Source of the DNA: Palsa-504 sp963756575
GTDB taxonomy: Bacteria; Actinomycetota; Actinomycetes; Streptosporangiales; Streptosporangiaceae
NCBI GenBank assembly: GCA_963756575.1
Contig: CAVWOM010000012.1
Coordinates: 62,001-126,000 of the forward strand
DNA length: 64,000 nt
Reading direction: 5' to 3'
Under the pieces are notes generated by a model. The model had not been told where the DNA came from, did not search any database, and saw nothing but the letters and a program-made list of their open reading frames with translations. Of the stretch, positions 38,660 to 47,194 are shown in pieces (the stretch's first letter is position 1; every line of letters begins with the position of its first letter). Position numbers and translations under genes: made by a program.

Positions 38660-39616
38660 CTACTGGATGGGGACGGTGCGGATGGGGAGAGGGGGGCGCT
38701 CGAGGCCTCGGGCCAGGGCGTCCCGGAGTCGATCGATCACCATGGTCCGCTTCAGGCGCAGATCCTGGGGTGAGAAGGGCTGCACGATGATCCCGTGCGC
38801 ACCCATCAGGGTCTGGCGGTACCGGGTACGGTCCCAGTCCTCGGGGGATAGGTGCCAGGCGCGTGAATCGACCTGGACGACGACCCCGGCGCGGGGCCAC
38901 CAGGCGTCAGGCTTCCCGAGGAACTCCTCTCCCGCGTAGAGCGAAGGGTTGAACAGCGGCATCGGCAGCCGGGCCGCCTTGATCAGGCTGCGCAGGTCGC
39001 CTTCGGCCGTGGAACGGATGCCGTCCGCTACCTCGGCCAGGGCCGAGCGAAGCATCTTCGAACCCCTGATGGGGACGCCGCTGAGTTCCTCGGCCAGCTC
39101 CCTGGGCGTGCACCGGCCGAGCTGGACGGCCTCGGCGACCACGGCCCGGACGTCGCGGTAGCCGGTGAGCAGCCGGGCGGTGTCGGCCACAGCCCGCGGG
39201 GCCAGGGTTAGCCGGACCGGCCCAGCAAGCCAACTCCGGGCCGGCATCCGGGCGGTGCGGTGCAGCGACACGAAGCCGGTGCTCATCCGTTGCCGCTTGA
39301 TCGGGACCAGGACGTTGATGACTTCGGTGTTGCCGTTGCTTCTGATGCTGTGGTGCATCAGGGCAACCGGGCCGGTGATCAGGCTGCCGGGGCCGGCGTA
39401 CAGCAGCGCAGCCATTTCCTTTTGCAGGAGGCTGGGCGCTCCGGTCGTGGCCAGGTAGACGCCGGGCAGCAGCGGCTGCCAGGGGCCGCCCACCCGCAGG
39501 CGGTGCTGCATCGCGTTGTCGGTCAGGCCCAGGCCGCGCAGTTGCGCGCGGCTGGCTACGGAGAGCTGATTCGTCAGCAGCTCGGCCAGGCCGTCGGGAG
39601 CGGAAACTGGGGGCAT
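38660..39616 (-). CDS. AbiEi/DUF559-like protein (orphan type IV antitoxin-like regulator)
   Basis: The 318-residue protein from ATG 39616 has an N-terminal winged-helix segment (LAELLTNQLSVASRAQLRGL-GL ... WQPLLPGVYLA) like AbiEi antitoxin/type IV TA regulators. A middle domain carries VLVPIKRQRMSTGFVSLHRT. The C-terminal DUF559-type nuclease-like fold has STAEGDLRSLIKAARLPMP, KPDAWWPRAGVVVQVDSRAW-H and IIVQPFSPQDLR. Such fusions are common singletons in actinomycetes. There is no AbiEii-type nucleotidyltransferase toxin beside it, so a toxin-antitoxin role is doubtful. Confidence 0.7.
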   Translation of the reverse strand: MPPVSAPDGLAELLTNQLSVASRAQLRGLGLTDNAMQHRLRVGGPWQPLLPGVYLATTGAPSLLQKEMAALLYAGPGSLITGPVALMHHSIRSNGNTEVINVLVPIKRQRMSTGFVSLHRTARMPARSWLAGPVRLTLAPRAVADTARLLTGYRDVRAVVAEAVQLGRCTPRELAEELSGVPIRGSKMLRSALAEVADGIRSTAEGDLRSLIKAARLPMPLFNPSLYAGEEFLGKPDAWWPRAGVVVQVDSRAWHLSPEDWDRTRYRQTLMGAHGIIVQPFSPQDLRLKRTMVIDRLRDALARGLERPPLPIRTVPIQ

Positions 39617-39647
39617 GAGCCGAGCATCACACCGGGGTCTGACAAAC

Positions 39648-42608
39648 TCACCGCCCCTGAGCGGTGGTCCAGGCCGCGATCTGGGTGCGGGTGTGCAGGC
39701 CGAGCTTGGTGAGGATGTGCTGGACGTGGTTCTCCGCGGTCCGCTCGGAGATGTGCAGCGCGGCGGCAACCTGCCGGTTGGTCAGGCCGCGGGTGATCAG
39801 GGCGGCGATCTCGCCCTCCCGCCGCGTCAGCGGCCCGCTCCCGGAATCGTCCAGAGCAGCAGAAAGAGACCGCGCCGCCCGCAGCAGCGGCGACATCTCC
39901 AGCCGCGACGCCACCGCGGCGGCAGAAGCCGCCAGCGCCCCGGCCTCCGCCGCGTCCCCAGAACGCCTCCGCCGCCCTGAGGCATCCAGCCGCTCCGAGG
40001 CGCCCAGCCGCCCTGAGGCATCCGGCCGCCCTGAGGCATCCGGCCGGACCGTGCCGCTTCGGCGGGCCAGGGCGTGGGCGAGATCAAAGGTGGCAAAGGC
40101 GGCGCACGCAGACAGCCCTTCGCGTTCGTTCGCCGCGACCGCCTCCCGCAGGTGCCGGACCGCGTCGTCGGCCCGCCCGAGCGCCAGCGCGGCCAGACCC
40201 AGGTACCGCTGCACCGAGCCGTCCAGCATGGTCAGTCCCGCGCCCCCGCAGACGAACAGGTCCGCGTAGGGAACCAGAGCCCGGTACACGGCCGAAGCCG
40301 CCTCGACGTCACCCAAGGCCGCCGCCAGCTCACTCAGCATCGCGTAGGTGATCAGGTACCGGATCCCCGGCGCCTTCGCGAACGCCTCGTCCCGCTGATA
40401 GCAAAGCCGCGCCTCGTCCGGCCGTCCCAGCCGCAGATGCCACAGCGCCTTCATCACCATGCCGAACGGCGGTGACCACGCGAAATCGGCCAGCGACGGC
40501 GGCAGCCACTCGTCCCGGCCGGTGACCGCGTTGAGCTGGACCACCACCGACGCCGTCAGCGAGCGCATGTTCTCGTGCCCGTGCGCCGCGAGCCGCAGGC
40601 ACTCCTGCGCCAGCGCGAACGCCCGGCCGAACTCTCCCCGCCCGTACGCCAGCGCCAGCTCGCTCCGCCGCAGCTGCCACAAAGGCCCGGGCGACCGCAG
40701 CCGGGCCACCGTCGAAGCCACCGCGGCCAGCTCAGCAGAAGCCGACTCCACCCGCCCGAGCTGGGCGAACGCATCCACCCGCCACAGCCGCCCCCACATG
40801 ATCGCCTCGTCGTCGCCGTCCGCGAGGCCCAGCGCCAGCATCCGGCTCCCCAGCGAGACCCGTTCGAGCGCGCCGTCCGGGCCGGCGCGGGCGACCTGCC
40901 GCGCCCGCAGCGCGGAGCGCAGGGCGCGCGGGTCACCCAGCCGTTCGGCCATGGCCAGCGCCTGTTCCGACAGCGGCCCGGCGTCCGGCTCCCAGTGATA
41001 GGTGGCCTCGGCGGCGCGCTGGGCCAGCAGCCGGGCTCGCAGCGGGCTGTCGCCGCCGGGCAGCGCGGCCAGCGCCTCGTCGCACAGCTGCTTGCCGAGG
41101 CTGACCCAGCCCGGGTCGGTGTAGCCCTCCATGGTCAGCGCGACCTCGGCGGTCAGCGCCGGGTCACCGGCCGAACGGGCGACCGCGGCCGCCTCCCGCA
41201 ACGTGGCGCTGCCGCCGGACAGGTCGAAGCCGCGCAGCCGGGCGACGGCCAGCCCGAGCAGCAGCCGGCACCGTTCCTCCGGCCAGGGCCCCGGCCGCAC
41301 CCGCAGCGCCCGGTCATACCAAGCGACCGCATCCTCCCAGGCCAGCTGAGCCAGCGCCGCCTCCGCCGCCCGCCGCGCCCACTCCACGGCCGCCTCCGCC
41401 GGCCCGACCGGCAGCGACTCGAGCAGGTGGTAGGCGACCAGCGCGGGCGTCGCGTCCGGCTGCGGCCGCAGGTAATCAGCCATCCGGGCGTGCACGGCGA
41501 GCCGGTCCGCGGTGGGCAGCCCGAGCCGCGCCACCTCGCGGATCAGGTCGTGGCCGAAGCTGGCGCGGCCGTCCGTCAGGCTGGGCCCGGAGCTCCCGGC
41601 CGCGATGATCCCGGCGGCGGCCGCCTCGTCCAGGGCGGCCAGCACCGCGGCCGGCTCCCGGCCGGTCACCGCGGCCACCGCGGCCGGGTCCGCCGCCGCC
41701 CCCAGCACGGCCGCGACCCCCAGCACGTCCTGACAGGCAACCGACAAACCATGAAGCCGAACGAGCACGGTATCCCGCACCGCATCCGGCAACCCGCCCG
41801 CTCCGGCGTCCGCCATCTTGGCCAGCTCGCCCGCGAAGAACGGATTGCCCCGGCTGCGGCGGCCGATCGCGGCGGCCAGCCCGGGCTCGACCTCGCCGCC
41901 GGTGATCGCGGCGAGCTGGCGGGCGACCTCGTCCTGGGTCAGGCCGGTGAGCGAGATCCTGGTCACGGTGTCCTGGCGGGCCAGCGCGGCCAGGAACGCG
42001 GTGAGCTCGTGCCGTCCGCCGGTCTCGGTGTCCCGGTAGGTGATGAGCAGCAGCAGCCGGGACGCGGCCGCGCCTTCGGCCAGGTGCCGCAGCAGCCGCA
42101 GCGACGGCGGGTCCGCCCACTGCACGTCGTCGAACAGCAGGACCAGGCCGGTCTCGGCCGCCGCGTCGGTCAGGTACTCCCGCACCGCCTCGAAGACGGC
42201 GAAGCGCTGTTCCGCGCCGTGAGCGGGGCCGTCGGACCGCGGCGGCCGCGCCTGCGGTTCCGGGGCGATGACGGTGAGGTGGGCACGCTGGAACTCGTTT
42301 GGCCGGTAGGTCTTGGTGAGTTCGCGGAGCAGCTGGCGGAACAGCCAGTACGGCGGGCTGCCCTCGTCGGGCACGGCGCGGGACCGCAGGCACGGCGCCC
42401 CGGTGGCGCCCGTGATCCCGGTGGTCCCGGTGGCCCCGGCGCGGGCCGCCGCCTCGGTGGCCAGCCGGGTCTTGCCGATGCCCGGCTCGCCGCCGATGAG
42501 CACCACGCCGCCCTGGCCGCGGCGGGCGGCCTCGGCCCGCCCGGCCAGCAGGGCCAGCTCGGCGGCGCGGCCGACGAACGCCCCCGGCGCGGGGGTACCC
42601 GGTCCCAT
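39648..42608 (-). CDS. LAL-family (large ATP-binding) LuxR regulator
   Basis: The 986-residue protein has an N-terminal AAA/STAND ATPase: FVGRAAELALLAGRAEAAR, Walker A GGEPGIGKTRL, Walker B LVLLFDDVQWADPPSLRLL. A long helical TPR-like middle follows, then a C-terminal LuxR helix-turn-helix, LTRREGEIAALITRGLTNRQ-VAAALHISERTAENHVQHIL. LAL proteins are ATP-dependent activators, often of carbohydrate use or antibiotic genes. The gene is intact over 3 kb without frameshifts. It is divergent from the UDP-sulfoquinovose synthase gene, which it could control. A run of GRPDASGRLGASERLDASGR-like repeats precedes the HTH. Confidence 0.88.
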   Translation of the reverse strand: MGPGTPAPGAFVGRAAELALLAGRAEAARRGQGGVVLIGGEPGIGKTRLATEAAARAGATGTTGITGATGAPCLRSRAVPDEGSPPYWLFRQLLRELTKTYRPNEFQRAHLTVIAPEPQARPPRSDGPAHGAEQRFAVFEAVREYLTDAAAETGLVLLFDDVQWADPPSLRLLRHLAEGAAASRLLLLITYRDTETGGRHELTAFLAALARQDTVTRISLTGLTQDEVARQLAAITGGEVEPGLAAAIGRRSRGNPFFAGELAKMADAGAGGLPDAVRDTVLVRLHGLSVACQDVLGVAAVLGAAADPAAVAAVTGREPAAVLAALDEAAAAGIIAAGSSGPSLTDGRASFGHDLIREVARLGLPTADRLAVHARMADYLRPQPDATPALVAYHLLESLPVGPAEAAVEWARRAAEAALAQLAWEDAVAWYDRALRVRPGPWPEERCRLLLGLAVARLRGFDLSGGSATLREAAAVARSAGDPALTAEVALTMEGYTDPGWVSLGKQLCDEALAALPGGDSPLRARLLAQRAAEATYHWEPDAGPLSEQALAMAERLGDPRALRSALRARQVARAGPDGALERVSLGSRMLALGLADGDDEAIMWGRLWRVDAFAQLGRVESASAELAAVASTVARLRSPGPLWQLRRSELALAYGRGEFGRAFALAQECLRLAAHGHENMRSLTASVVVQLNAVTGRDEWLPPSLADFAWSPPFGMVMKALWHLRLGRPDEARLCYQRDEAFAKAPGIRYLITYAMLSELAAALGDVEAASAVYRALVPYADLFVCGGAGLTMLDGSVQRYLGLAALALGRADDAVRHLREAVAANEREGLSACAAFATFDLAHALARRSGTVRPDASGRPDASGRLGASERLDASGRRRRSGDAAEAGALAASAAAVASRLEMSPLLRAARSLSAALDDSGSGPLTRREGEIAALITRGLTNRQVAAALHISERTAENHVQHILTKLGLHTRTQIAAWTTAQGR

Positions 42609-42747
42609 GCGGCTACGGTACGCGTCCGTGAATGGGCCTTTACGGGCAGCGCGTGGCGTGGATCATCTTTAATAAAGCAGGTTCACCAGGTGCTCGGTGG
42701 CCGGTAACGTCTAAGCACCTTTCACCGAAGTATGGAGCTGTCAACAG

Positions 42748-43962
42748 ATGCGCGTTCTGGTTCTCGGCGGAGACGGGTTTTGCGGCTGGCCTACGTCGCT
42801 GTACCTGTCGGACAAGGGTCACGACGTCACGATCGTCGACAACCTCAGCCGTCGGAAGATCGACATTGAGCTCGAGGTGGAGTCGCTGACGCCGATCCGG
42901 CCCCTCGGCGAGCGGCTGCGGGCCTGGAAGGAGGTCAGCGGCCGCGACATCGGCTTCGTCGACGTGGACATCGCCGCCGAGTACGACCGGCTGGCCGCCG
43001 TCCTGGCGGACCAGCGGCCGGACGCGATCGTGCACTTCGCCGAGCAGCGGGCCGCGCCGTACTCGATGCGCACCGCCGCCACCAAGCGGTACACCGTCGA
43101 CAACAACATCCGGGCCACCCACAACCTGCTGGTGGCCCTGGTCGAGACCGGCGTCGACGCGGCGCTGGCGCACCTCGGCACGATGGGCGTCTACGGGTAC
43201 GGCTGGTCCGGCAGCGCGCCGATCCCCGAGGGCTACCTGACCGTGAAGGTGGGCACCCCGGATGGTGAGCTGGAGCGGGAGATCCTGCACCCGGCCAACC
43301 CCGGGTCGGTCTACCACATGACCAAGACCCTGGACCAGCTGCTGTTCTCGTTCTACGCCAAGAACGACGGGCTGCGGATCACCGACCTGCACCAGGGCAT
43401 CGTCTGGGGCACCCAGACCGACCAGACCGCCCGCGACGTCGCTCTGATCAACCGGTTCGACTACGACGGCGACTACGGCACGGTGCTGAACCGGTTCCTC
43501 ATGCAGGCCGCCGTCGGCCACCCGCTGACCGTGCACGGCACCGGCGGCCAGACCCGCGCCTTCATCCACATCCGGGACACGGTCCGGTGCATCGAGCTCG
43601 CGATCGAGAACCCGCCGCAGTCCGGCGACCGCCCCCGGGTCCTCAACCAGGTCACCGAGACGCACCAGATCCTCGACCTGGCCAAGATGGTGTCCGACAT
43701 CATGGGCGTGGACATCGCCTACCTGCCCAACCCGCGGCGCGAGGCCGAGGCGAACGACCTGATCGTCACCAACGACCAGTTCCTGGCCCTCGGCCTGGAG
43801 CCCACCACGCTGTCCGACGGGCTGCTCGAGGAGGGCACCGAGATCGCCCGCCGCTACCGGGACCGGGCCGACCCCAGCAAGATCGTCTCCCGGTCGGTCT
43901 GGCGCAAGGGCATGGAGACCGCCGAGGACCTGCTCACCGAGCTCCCCGGCGACGAGAGCTAA
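42748..43962 (+). CDS. sqdB: UDP-sulfoquinovose synthase (SQD1/SqdB-type epimerase)
   Basis: The 404-residue SDR-extended enzyme has LVLGGDGFCGWPTSLYLS, IVDNLSRRKIDIELEVESLT-P, VHFAEQRAAPYSMRTAA, the catalytic Thr in LGTMGVYG and the YxxxK pair in VYHMTKTLDQ. It also has DLHQGIVWGTQTDQT, QAAVGHPLTVHGTGGQTRAF and PNPRREAE. This series is specific to SQD1/SqdB/Agl3, which turn UDP-glucose plus sulfite into UDP-sulfoquinovose. The family is typical of phototrophs and some archaea, and is much less known in actinomycetes. No sqdX/sqd2 glycosyltransferase is adjacent. With two sulfotransferases at 14-18 kb, the strain seems rich in sulfonated or sulfated glycans. Confidence 0.88.
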   Translation: MRVLVLGGDGFCGWPTSLYLSDKGHDVTIVDNLSRRKIDIELEVESLTPIRPLGERLRAWKEVSGRDIGFVDVDIAAEYDRLAAVLADQRPDAIVHFAEQRAAPYSMRTAATKRYTVDNNIRATHNLLVALVETGVDAALAHLGTMGVYGYGWSGSAPIPEGYLTVKVGTPDGELEREILHPANPGSVYHMTKTLDQLLFSFYAKNDGLRITDLHQGIVWGTQTDQTARDVALINRFDYDGDYGTVLNRFLMQAAVGHPLTVHGTGGQTRAFIHIRDTVRCIELAIENPPQSGDRPRVLNQVTETHQILDLAKMVSDIMGVDIAYLPNPRREAEANDLIVTNDQFLALGLEPTTLSDGLLEEGTEIARRYRDRADPSKIVSRSVWRKGMETAEDLLTELPGDES

Positions 43963-43971
43963 GCGCTCAAC

Positions 43972-44017
43972 TAACCCCGGCGCCGGCCCCCGTACGGGCG
44001 GCGCCGGGGTTATTTTT
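43972..44017. terminator. Rho-independent terminator between convergent genes
   Basis: Perfect 14-bp arms, TAACCCCGGCGCCG (43972-43985) and complement (43999-44012), are followed on the plus strand by ATTTTTG. It overlaps the stop of the leftward gene at 44010. Confidence 0.9.
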
Positions 44018-44996
44018 GCTCGTCGTAGGCGGCGATGGTCCAGCTGGCAGCGCGCTTGGCGTAGTCGGCGGCTGCGTACGGGCTGGGGGCCTGGATGCGG
44101 AAGGTCACCGTGACCAGCTGGCCGGCCCCGCCGGCGGTGGACAGGTGAGCCGTCTGCGAGCAGGGCAGTTCCTCGCTCGAGCCCTCGATCCGGATGCTGA
44201 CCTCCAGTTGGCTGCCGACGGCGCCGGCACAGGCCAGGCTGACGTCGAGCTGGCGGCCATGGTAGGTGACGGTGAAGCTGCCCGTGCGGTCGCCGGGCCA
44301 GTCCCCGCTGCGGCTGGCGAGGAGGCGCCGGGGCCCCGTTCCCTGGCCGTTGGCCGTGCTGCGGGGGTAGCTCCGCGGCAGCCGCGGTGCCGCGGGGGCT
44401 GGCCCGATGGTGGCGGGTGGTGTCCAGGCGTAGGCGGCAAGCTGCCAGCTGATCTTCTTGTCGTGCGGGAAGCCGAGAGCCGAGGTCGAGAAGATCGTGA
44501 TGTGAGCCGCGTGGCCGGGGCGTGCGGGCAGCCCGATCAGCTGTGGTGAGTCCTCGCAGACGATGAGGCCGGCGTCCGTGCCGTTGACCTTGACGTCGAC
44601 GAAGGCGTTGCTCTTGGGGGCGTCGCAGGCGGCCATGACGTCGACCGGGTTCGCGCCCGCCTGGACGGTGAGCGAGACTGACCGCTGAGCCGGATCGGTC
44701 ATGTAGGTGACGGCGAGCTGGCGGTAGGCGGCGCCGTCGGCGGCGGTGAAGCGGGCCGGCAGGGCCGGCCCGCTGTAGCTGGTCACCGAGGCACGGTCGT
44801 GCGCCAGGTTGACCCCGCTCACCACGCCGGCCGCTACCGCGATGGCCAGCAGGCTGGCTCCGGCCGCCCTTTTCATGCGCGCCCTCCGGATGCGTGCGGT
44901 GATACGTTCCTGCGGCACCGGGCGGTCGCGCGCCGGGTCGCTGCGCTCGGCCAGCAACTGCCGCAGCTGCTCTTCACTCACGGGCACGGGGCTCAC
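44010..44996 (-). CDS. Membrane protein encoded with an ECF sigma factor (possible anti-sigma)
   Basis: The 328-residue protein is coupled to the sigma gene by a GTGA overlap at 44993-44996. A cytoplasmic N-terminus (VSEEQLRQLLAERSDPARDR ... ARIRRARMKR) is followed by one membrane helix (AAGASLLAIAVAAGVVSGV). Two repeated extracellular beta-rich domains each contain an AAYxW/IAAYDE-type strand (SVSLTVQAGANPVDVMAACD, SWQLAAYAW; SLACAGAVGSQLEVSIRI, SWTIAAYDEQK). There is no zinc finger. The arrangement fits a regulator partner of SigE-type factors; the signal sensed is unknown. Confidence 0.65.
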   Translation of the reverse strand: MSPVPVSEEQLRQLLAERSDPARDRPVPQERITARIRRARMKRAAGASLLAIAVAAGVVSGVNLAHDRASVTSYSGPALPARFTAADGAAYRQLAVTYMTDPAQRSVSLTVQAGANPVDVMAACDAPKSNAFVDVKVNGTDAGLIVCEDSPQLIGLPARPGHAAHITIFSTSALGFPHDKKISWQLAAYAWTPPATIGPAPAAPRLPRSYPRSTANGQGTGPRRLLASRSGDWPGDRTGSFTVTYHGRQLDVSLACAGAVGSQLEVSIRIEGSSEELPCSQTAHLSTAGGAGQLVTVTFRIQAPSPYAAADYAKRAASWTIAAYDEQK

Positions 44997-45499
44997 CTCT
45001 CCCTCTTCGCCGGGGCCGGCCGCAGCGTGTCGTCCACCCGCAGCCGGGCCAGCGCCCGGCTCGTCTGGCTCTTCACCGTGCCGGCCGAGCAGCCCAGGAT
45101 GCCGGCCACCTCGGCCTCGGTCATGTCCTCGAAGTAGCGCAGCACCACCACGGCGCGCTGGCCCGCGGACAGGCGGCCCAGCGCCCGCCACACGGCGTCG
45201 CGCTCGTCGACGGCATCGGTCGCGCTCGCCGCCTCCGGCCGTTCGGGCGGCTGCCCGGTGCTCAGCTCACGGTGCCGCCAGCGCCGCCGCCACCACGACA
45301 CATGCGTGGTCACGATGATCTTCCGGACGTACGCCTCCGGGTTGCCGTCCAGCCGCGGCCAGGCCAGCCACGCCTTGACCAGGGCCGCCTGGGTCAGGTC
45401 CTCGGCCGCCGCCCAGTCCTGGACCAGCAGGTAAGCGGTCCGCAGCAGGCGCGTCCAGCAGGCGGCCACGAACGCCGGGTAATCCGAACGGTCAGCCAC
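44993..45499 (-). CDS. SigE-family ECF RNA polymerase sigma factor
   Basis: About 168 residues. Region 2 reads FVAACWTRLLRTAYLLVQDW-AAAEDLTQAALVKAWLAWPR with the DLTQ motif. Region 4 is LGRLSAGQRAVVVLRYFEDM-TEAEVAGILGCSAGTVKSQT-SRAL. Both are hallmarks of the actinobacterial SigE/SigE70-like group. The GTG at 45499 has GAAGG at good spacing; the GTG at 45505 is less likely. It is co-translated with the membrane protein at 44010-44996, its probable regulator. Confidence 0.9.
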   Translation of the reverse strand: MADRSDYPAFVAACWTRLLRTAYLLVQDWAAAEDLTQAALVKAWLAWPRLDGNPEAYVRKIIVTTHVSWWRRRWRHRELSTGQPPERPEAASATDAVDERDAVWRALGRLSAGQRAVVVLRYFEDMTEAEVAGILGCSAGTVKSQTSRALARLRVDDTLRPAPAKRER

Positions 45500-45578
45500 C
45501 AGCACCTTCTCTCGCGAGCCTCTTTCCCCTTCATACGCCCGCGGCGGCCCGGAAAGTTGTCACGCGTAGCATGTCCCC

Positions 45579-46556
45579 GTGGTCGAGACGGCTGGCGGCG
45601 GTGCCCGTGACCGGTTGCACCGGGTCGTGGCGGTGGCCCTGCCGGATGTCGTCGCCTTCGACCTGTCTATCGCCGCGCAGGTCTTCGGGCATCGGGACGA
45701 GCGCGAGCGTTACGCGTTCACGGTGTGCGCCGAGCGACCCGGAGCGATCATGTCCACGACCGGGTTCACCATCAGCGCGCCCCTCGGCCTGGAGGCGCTG
45801 GGTGACGCGGACACGGTGATCGTGCCCGGCTATTACCCGCTGCACGATCCCTCGCCGGCCGTAGCGGCCGCGCTGCGTACCACCGCGGAACGCGGCACCC
45901 GGATCGCCTCGATCTGCATCGGCGCCTTCGCCCTGGCCGCCACGGGCCTGCTGGATGGCCGGACCGCGACCACGCACTGGCAGGAGGCCGACCACTTCCG
46001 GGCCCGGTTCCCGGCCGTCCGGCTCAACCCGGACGTCCTGTACGTCGACCAAGGACAGCTGCTGACCAGCGCGGGCCTGGCGGCGGGGATCGACCTGTGC
46101 CTGTACCTGGTCGGCTTGGACTACGGCGCGGCCGCGGCCGCGCGGGTCGCCCGGCGGATGGTGGTGGCCATGCACCGGCCCGGCGGGCAGGCTCAGTACG
46201 CACCACGGCCGCTGCCGGAAGACGGCGGCCTGGGACCCACCCTCAGCTGGGCGGTAACCGAGATGCGCCAGCCGCTGACCGTCGGCCGCATGGCCCGGCA
46301 GGCCGGCCTGTCCCCGCGCACATTCGCCCGCCGGTTCCGTGACCAGTTCCAGCTGACCCCGATGCGCTGGCTGACCGGCCAGCGGCTGCTCGAAGCGCGC
46401 CGGCTGCTCGAGGTCACCAGCCTGTCCGTCGACGAGATAGCCGAACGGTGCGGGCTCGGCAGCGCCGCCACCCTGCGCGTCCACCTGGCCCGTCAGTCAG
46501 GGACCACGCCCACCGCCTATCGCCGGTCACACCGGGGCACCTCGCCCGCGGCCTGA
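45579..46556 (+). CDS. GlxA-type AraC-family regulator (DJ-1/PfpI + AraC HTH)
   Basis: The 325-residue protein has an N-terminal DJ-1/PfpI-like domain (VAVALPDVVAFDLSIAAQVF-G, VIVPGYYPL, GTRIASICIGAFALAATGLL with a nucleophile-elbow Cys). The C-terminal AraC domain reads LTVGRMARQAGLSPRTFARR-FRDQF and VDEIAERCGLGSAATLRVHL. Such proteins regulate amine, choline or aromatic metabolism genes; the amidase-like domain senses ligand rather than catalysing. It is divergent from the sigma-factor gene. The target is unknown. Confidence 0.88.
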   Translation: MVETAGGGARDRLHRVVAVALPDVVAFDLSIAAQVFGHRDERERYAFTVCAERPGAIMSTTGFTISAPLGLEALGDADTVIVPGYYPLHDPSPAVAAALRTTAERGTRIASICIGAFALAATGLLDGRTATTHWQEADHFRARFPAVRLNPDVLYVDQGQLLTSAGLAAGIDLCLYLVGLDYGAAAAARVARRMVVAMHRPGGQAQYAPRPLPEDGGLGPTLSWAVTEMRQPLTVGRMARQAGLSPRTFARRFRDQFQLTPMRWLTGQRLLEARRLLEVTSLSVDEIAERCGLGSAATLRVHLARQSGTTPTAYRRSHRGTSPAA

Positions 46557-46627
46557 TGGCAGGACCCTGACCGATACTGGCCGTCTTGCCCCTCGCCCCG
46601 GCCGGGGCCGCCGCCGATGCTGGAACC

Positions 46628-47164
46628 ATGCCTGATTTCGATGAGCTCCTGCGCAACAACGCCAGCTTCGCCCGGACCGGCGCCAAGGACCGCGGCCCGG
46701 AGATCCCGTTCATCCCGAACAAGCAGGTGTACATCTTGACCTGCATCGACCCGCGGGTCGATCCGGCTCAGCTCTTCGGCCTGCAGCTCGGCGACGCGAT
46801 CGTGGCCCGCACCGTGGGCGGCCGGGTGACGCCGGCGGTGATCCAGGACCTGGCCTGGATCAGCTACCTGCACGAGACGAAGACGCCCGGCGCGGACTGG
46901 TTCGAGCTGGCGGTCATGCACCATACTGACTGCGGCTCGGGCCTGTTCGCCGACGACGATCTCCGCCACGGCTTCGCCGCCCGTGGCTTCGACGACGCGG
47001 AACTCGCCGCCCTGGCTGTCCTCGACCCGGCCGCCACCGTGCCCGGCGATGTCGAGAAGATCCTCAGCGCCCCGCAGGTGTCATCCGCGATCAGGGTCTG
47101 CGGTTACTCCTACGACGTCAAGACCGGCCTGGTTACCACCGTCGTGCCGCCGCGTTCCCGGTAG
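46628..47164 (+). CDS. Beta-class carbonic anhydrase-like protein
   Basis: The 178-residue protein from ATG 46628 has the zinc-binding set CIDPRVDPAQLFGL (Cys and Asp-Arg pair) and MHHTDCGSGLF (His and Cys). ARTVGGRVTP marks the beta-CA core. It is shorter than classical enzymes but similar to mycobacterial minimal beta-CAs. It would interconvert CO2 and bicarbonate in the cytoplasm. An upstream in-frame start (46586) lacks a ribosome site. Confidence 0.83.
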   Translation: MPDFDELLRNNASFARTGAKDRGPEIPFIPNKQVYILTCIDPRVDPAQLFGLQLGDAIVARTVGGRVTPAVIQDLAWISYLHETKTPGADWFELAVMHHTDCGSGLFADDDLRHGFAARGFDDAELAALAVLDPAATVPGDVEKILSAPQVSSAIRVCGYSYDVKTGLVTTVVPPRSR

Positions 47165-47194
47165 CTGCGGGAGACGTTGAACCGGAGAACTGTG

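Noticed and set aside
38660..39616. Complete type IV toxin-antitoxin system
   Set aside because: Only the AbiEi/DUF559-like protein is present; no AbiEii nucleotidyltransferase is adjacent.
40575..42707. Plus-strand open frame of about 700 codons opposite the LAL regulator
   Set aside because: The minus strand encodes a complete ATPase/LuxR protein; the other strand is open only because of codon bias.
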